64,000 bases of DNA from Varroa destructor (lineage: Eukaryota > Arthropoda > Arachnida > Mesostigmata > Varroidae), in assembly GCF_002443255.2 (NCBI RefSeq), contig NW_019211455.1, forward strand, positions 25,026,479-25,090,478. Reading direction: 5' to 3'. This document shows positions 62,391-64,000 of the stretch, piece after piece. A program made the translations under genes and the position numbers. Numbering within the stretch: position 1 is the stretch's first letter; every line of letters starts with the position of its first letter. A model generated the notes under the pieces. That model searched no databases, had not been told where the DNA came from, and worked only from the letters and a program-made list of their open reading frames with translations.

Positions 62391-64000
62391 GTAAATGGAT
62401 CGTGGAGTGCTATTTATATATATGGATGATTTCTTTAAGCTTCCTTCGCATCAGTATGCGACATACGTGCAACTATCGCTGTTACCATCTATCTGTTTAT
62501 TGATGACAGCCTCCCATAGGTGCTTCGAATAATTACGTCATAGTGTATTCGACTCGGAAATCAAATAATTTTTGAACTAGTTGGACTAGAACGATCATTT
62601 TTTTTTTAATATGCGTTAAATGTACTCTTCTTTATTTTTGAAAATGAAGGATTGAATTTTCGTTTGGTCAATTCAGAAATAATTGAAGGATGGCAACCAG
62701 GTCAGGCATTATCACCCAGTGACCAGACTGGGCACTTCCAATTGTCGTACCAATGGCTCATGAATCTCTTGACAAATTCGAGGTCCTGGACTGCATTAGT
62801 TACGACTGAGCCTACCCAACACTGCCATCGAGCTCGATTTCTTTCCAGATAACATCACTTTTTTCACCTCGTTCCTCTCCGCTTAGCTATATAAATTGAA
62901 CCATGGCAACTGTGTGCCCCAGGAGGCTTTTTTGCTGATTAAAGCTCCAAAGTGGAATACACCACACGCATTTTTTCCAAGTGGCCCGGAGCTAATTTTT
63001 GATTTCGCATTCTGGGTATTTGGGTTATGATTCTTTGACACCTTACATCGAAAACGCCAGTTTAAGTCGACAGAGCCCCTAGATTCACAGTTCCGCTTTC
63101 GTCAAGAGCGTATTCAATTGTGGTCAAACGTTCTTGTTTTCTGGGTCTTTACATATTGTCATTTTTAACTGATCTCGGATATTTTAATCTCCCTTCTTGA
63201 AACGTTTACGTTATTCATGTACCGTACATTCGCTTAAGGCTTCTTTGCCCCAATGTCTTCACCAACCTCCGATGAACTCCGCGGCGCAAACGAGCAAAGA
63301 TTTAACCAGTAGACATTGATTTTTGAGATTAAAAGATGTTTTCCTTTTGAATCAACTTCTTCTGAAGTAAACTTCATAGGTTTTTCACTCGCAAATTTCT
63401 AAAAACGGTGGTATTTCGTCTGCTAGCGTTACGTGTGTTCAAGTCCGCCGGATCAGGATACATCAAACCTGGGTAAAAACCTATGCACCACATTTGTTTC
63501 AGTGAATGCAAACGGCTTCGTTCTTTTTCTTTCGTAGCAGTATGCAGACTTTTCTTATAGAACAAGAGAAAAGCATCGGATAAACGGCAATAGTTGAGAA
63601 TTAGACAGTGAACAATGTTAACGGTGCATCGACATGAACGCCCAGGTTTAAATTTGCTTTCGATGGTCAAAAGATAATTTTATTTATGAACGATTTATTA
63701 GTTAGATATCTATGTTGATTCGGCATGAATCACATTGAAGACTAAGATAATCTTAATAATAAGAAGATAATCTTTAGAGAATCAAACATTCGTTCTAGTT
63801 TCAACTAAACGTGTTAATTATTAACTCTAATCTATCATGAAGAATGTAACAATGACCAGTCCGCAGCTAGCATTTAGCACCATTTATATTTTTAAGTTTA
63901 TAACATGTATACTGTTTGCATGGGGGCAAGATGTATAGGATTCAAGCGACAAATGTACGTTTAATTTGTATATTTTAGCCTGCACACTACGTTGTGAAGG

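Larger units (their letters stand above)
57908..64000 (+). other. Downstream intron(s) of the F-BAR-like gene
   Basis: After the donor at 57908 the sequence returns to AT-rich non-coding DNA: poly-A/T runs, a (TA)n tract at 58999..59034, and short open frames without support. Only the 62294..62390 segment looks like a possible further exon. A pyrimidine-ended site (TTGACTGTTTCGCAG) near 60318 opens a frame of about 60 codons that is phase-incompatible with the previous exon. About 57.96-60.1, 60.9-62.2 and 62.9-64.0 kb hold nothing I can support. Confidence 0.55.

Noticed and set aside
62677..62700. Possible 24-base micro-exon, phase-compatible with 62294..62390
   Set aside because: It is too short to judge, and the adjoining open frame does not resemble the helical domain.

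Overview
This is eukaryotic, almost certainly animal, DNA. It is AT-rich and dominated by non-coding sequence, has many (TA)n microsatellites and homopolymer runs, and shows no operons, no rRNA and no convincing tRNA. The only well-supported coding sequence is a set of short GC-richer segments bounded by AG/GT splice signals. Sparse exons, introns of about 30 kb and low repeat content would suit a mite or another arthropod, but that assignment is an inference.

The backbone is one plus-strand gene with a helical domain that I read as F-BAR/FCH-like. Exon 27191..27299 ends two bases into an arginine codon. Exon 57685..57907 starts with the one base needed to finish it. The joined protein runs through the junction as ...ELKKER|PAYTSSLF..., a continuity that looks like a conserved protein. 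An earlier exon at 557..711 ends in a matching phase, and a later one at 62294..62390 starts in a matching phase; both are less certain. On this reading almost the whole window is three introns of one gene (about 26 kb, 30 kb and 4 kb).

Region by region: 1..556 is non-coding upstream or intron. 712..27190 is a candidate intron with microsatellites, two foldback hairpins, a start-less open frame with a poly(A) signal near 8.3-9.1 kb, a GC-richer stretch at 12.9-15.3 kb, and two diverged copies of a coding-derived fragment near 22.7 and 23.9 kb. 27300..57684 is the large intron. It holds an open frame broken by one TAG just after the exon, four more foldback hairpins, several possible minus-strand exons (31.6, 36.7-37.1 and 40.4-40.6 kb), a possible small secreted peptide (42.1 kb), and a chain of overlapping plus-strand small ORFs (48.3-49.0 kb). 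57908..64000 is intron or downstream sequence.

Most other open frames have lengths expected by chance for this base composition and were left out or given low confidence. The most unusual features are the set of long, near-perfect foldback hairpins and the overlapping small-ORF chain. No previously undescribed defence or mobile system could be demonstrated.
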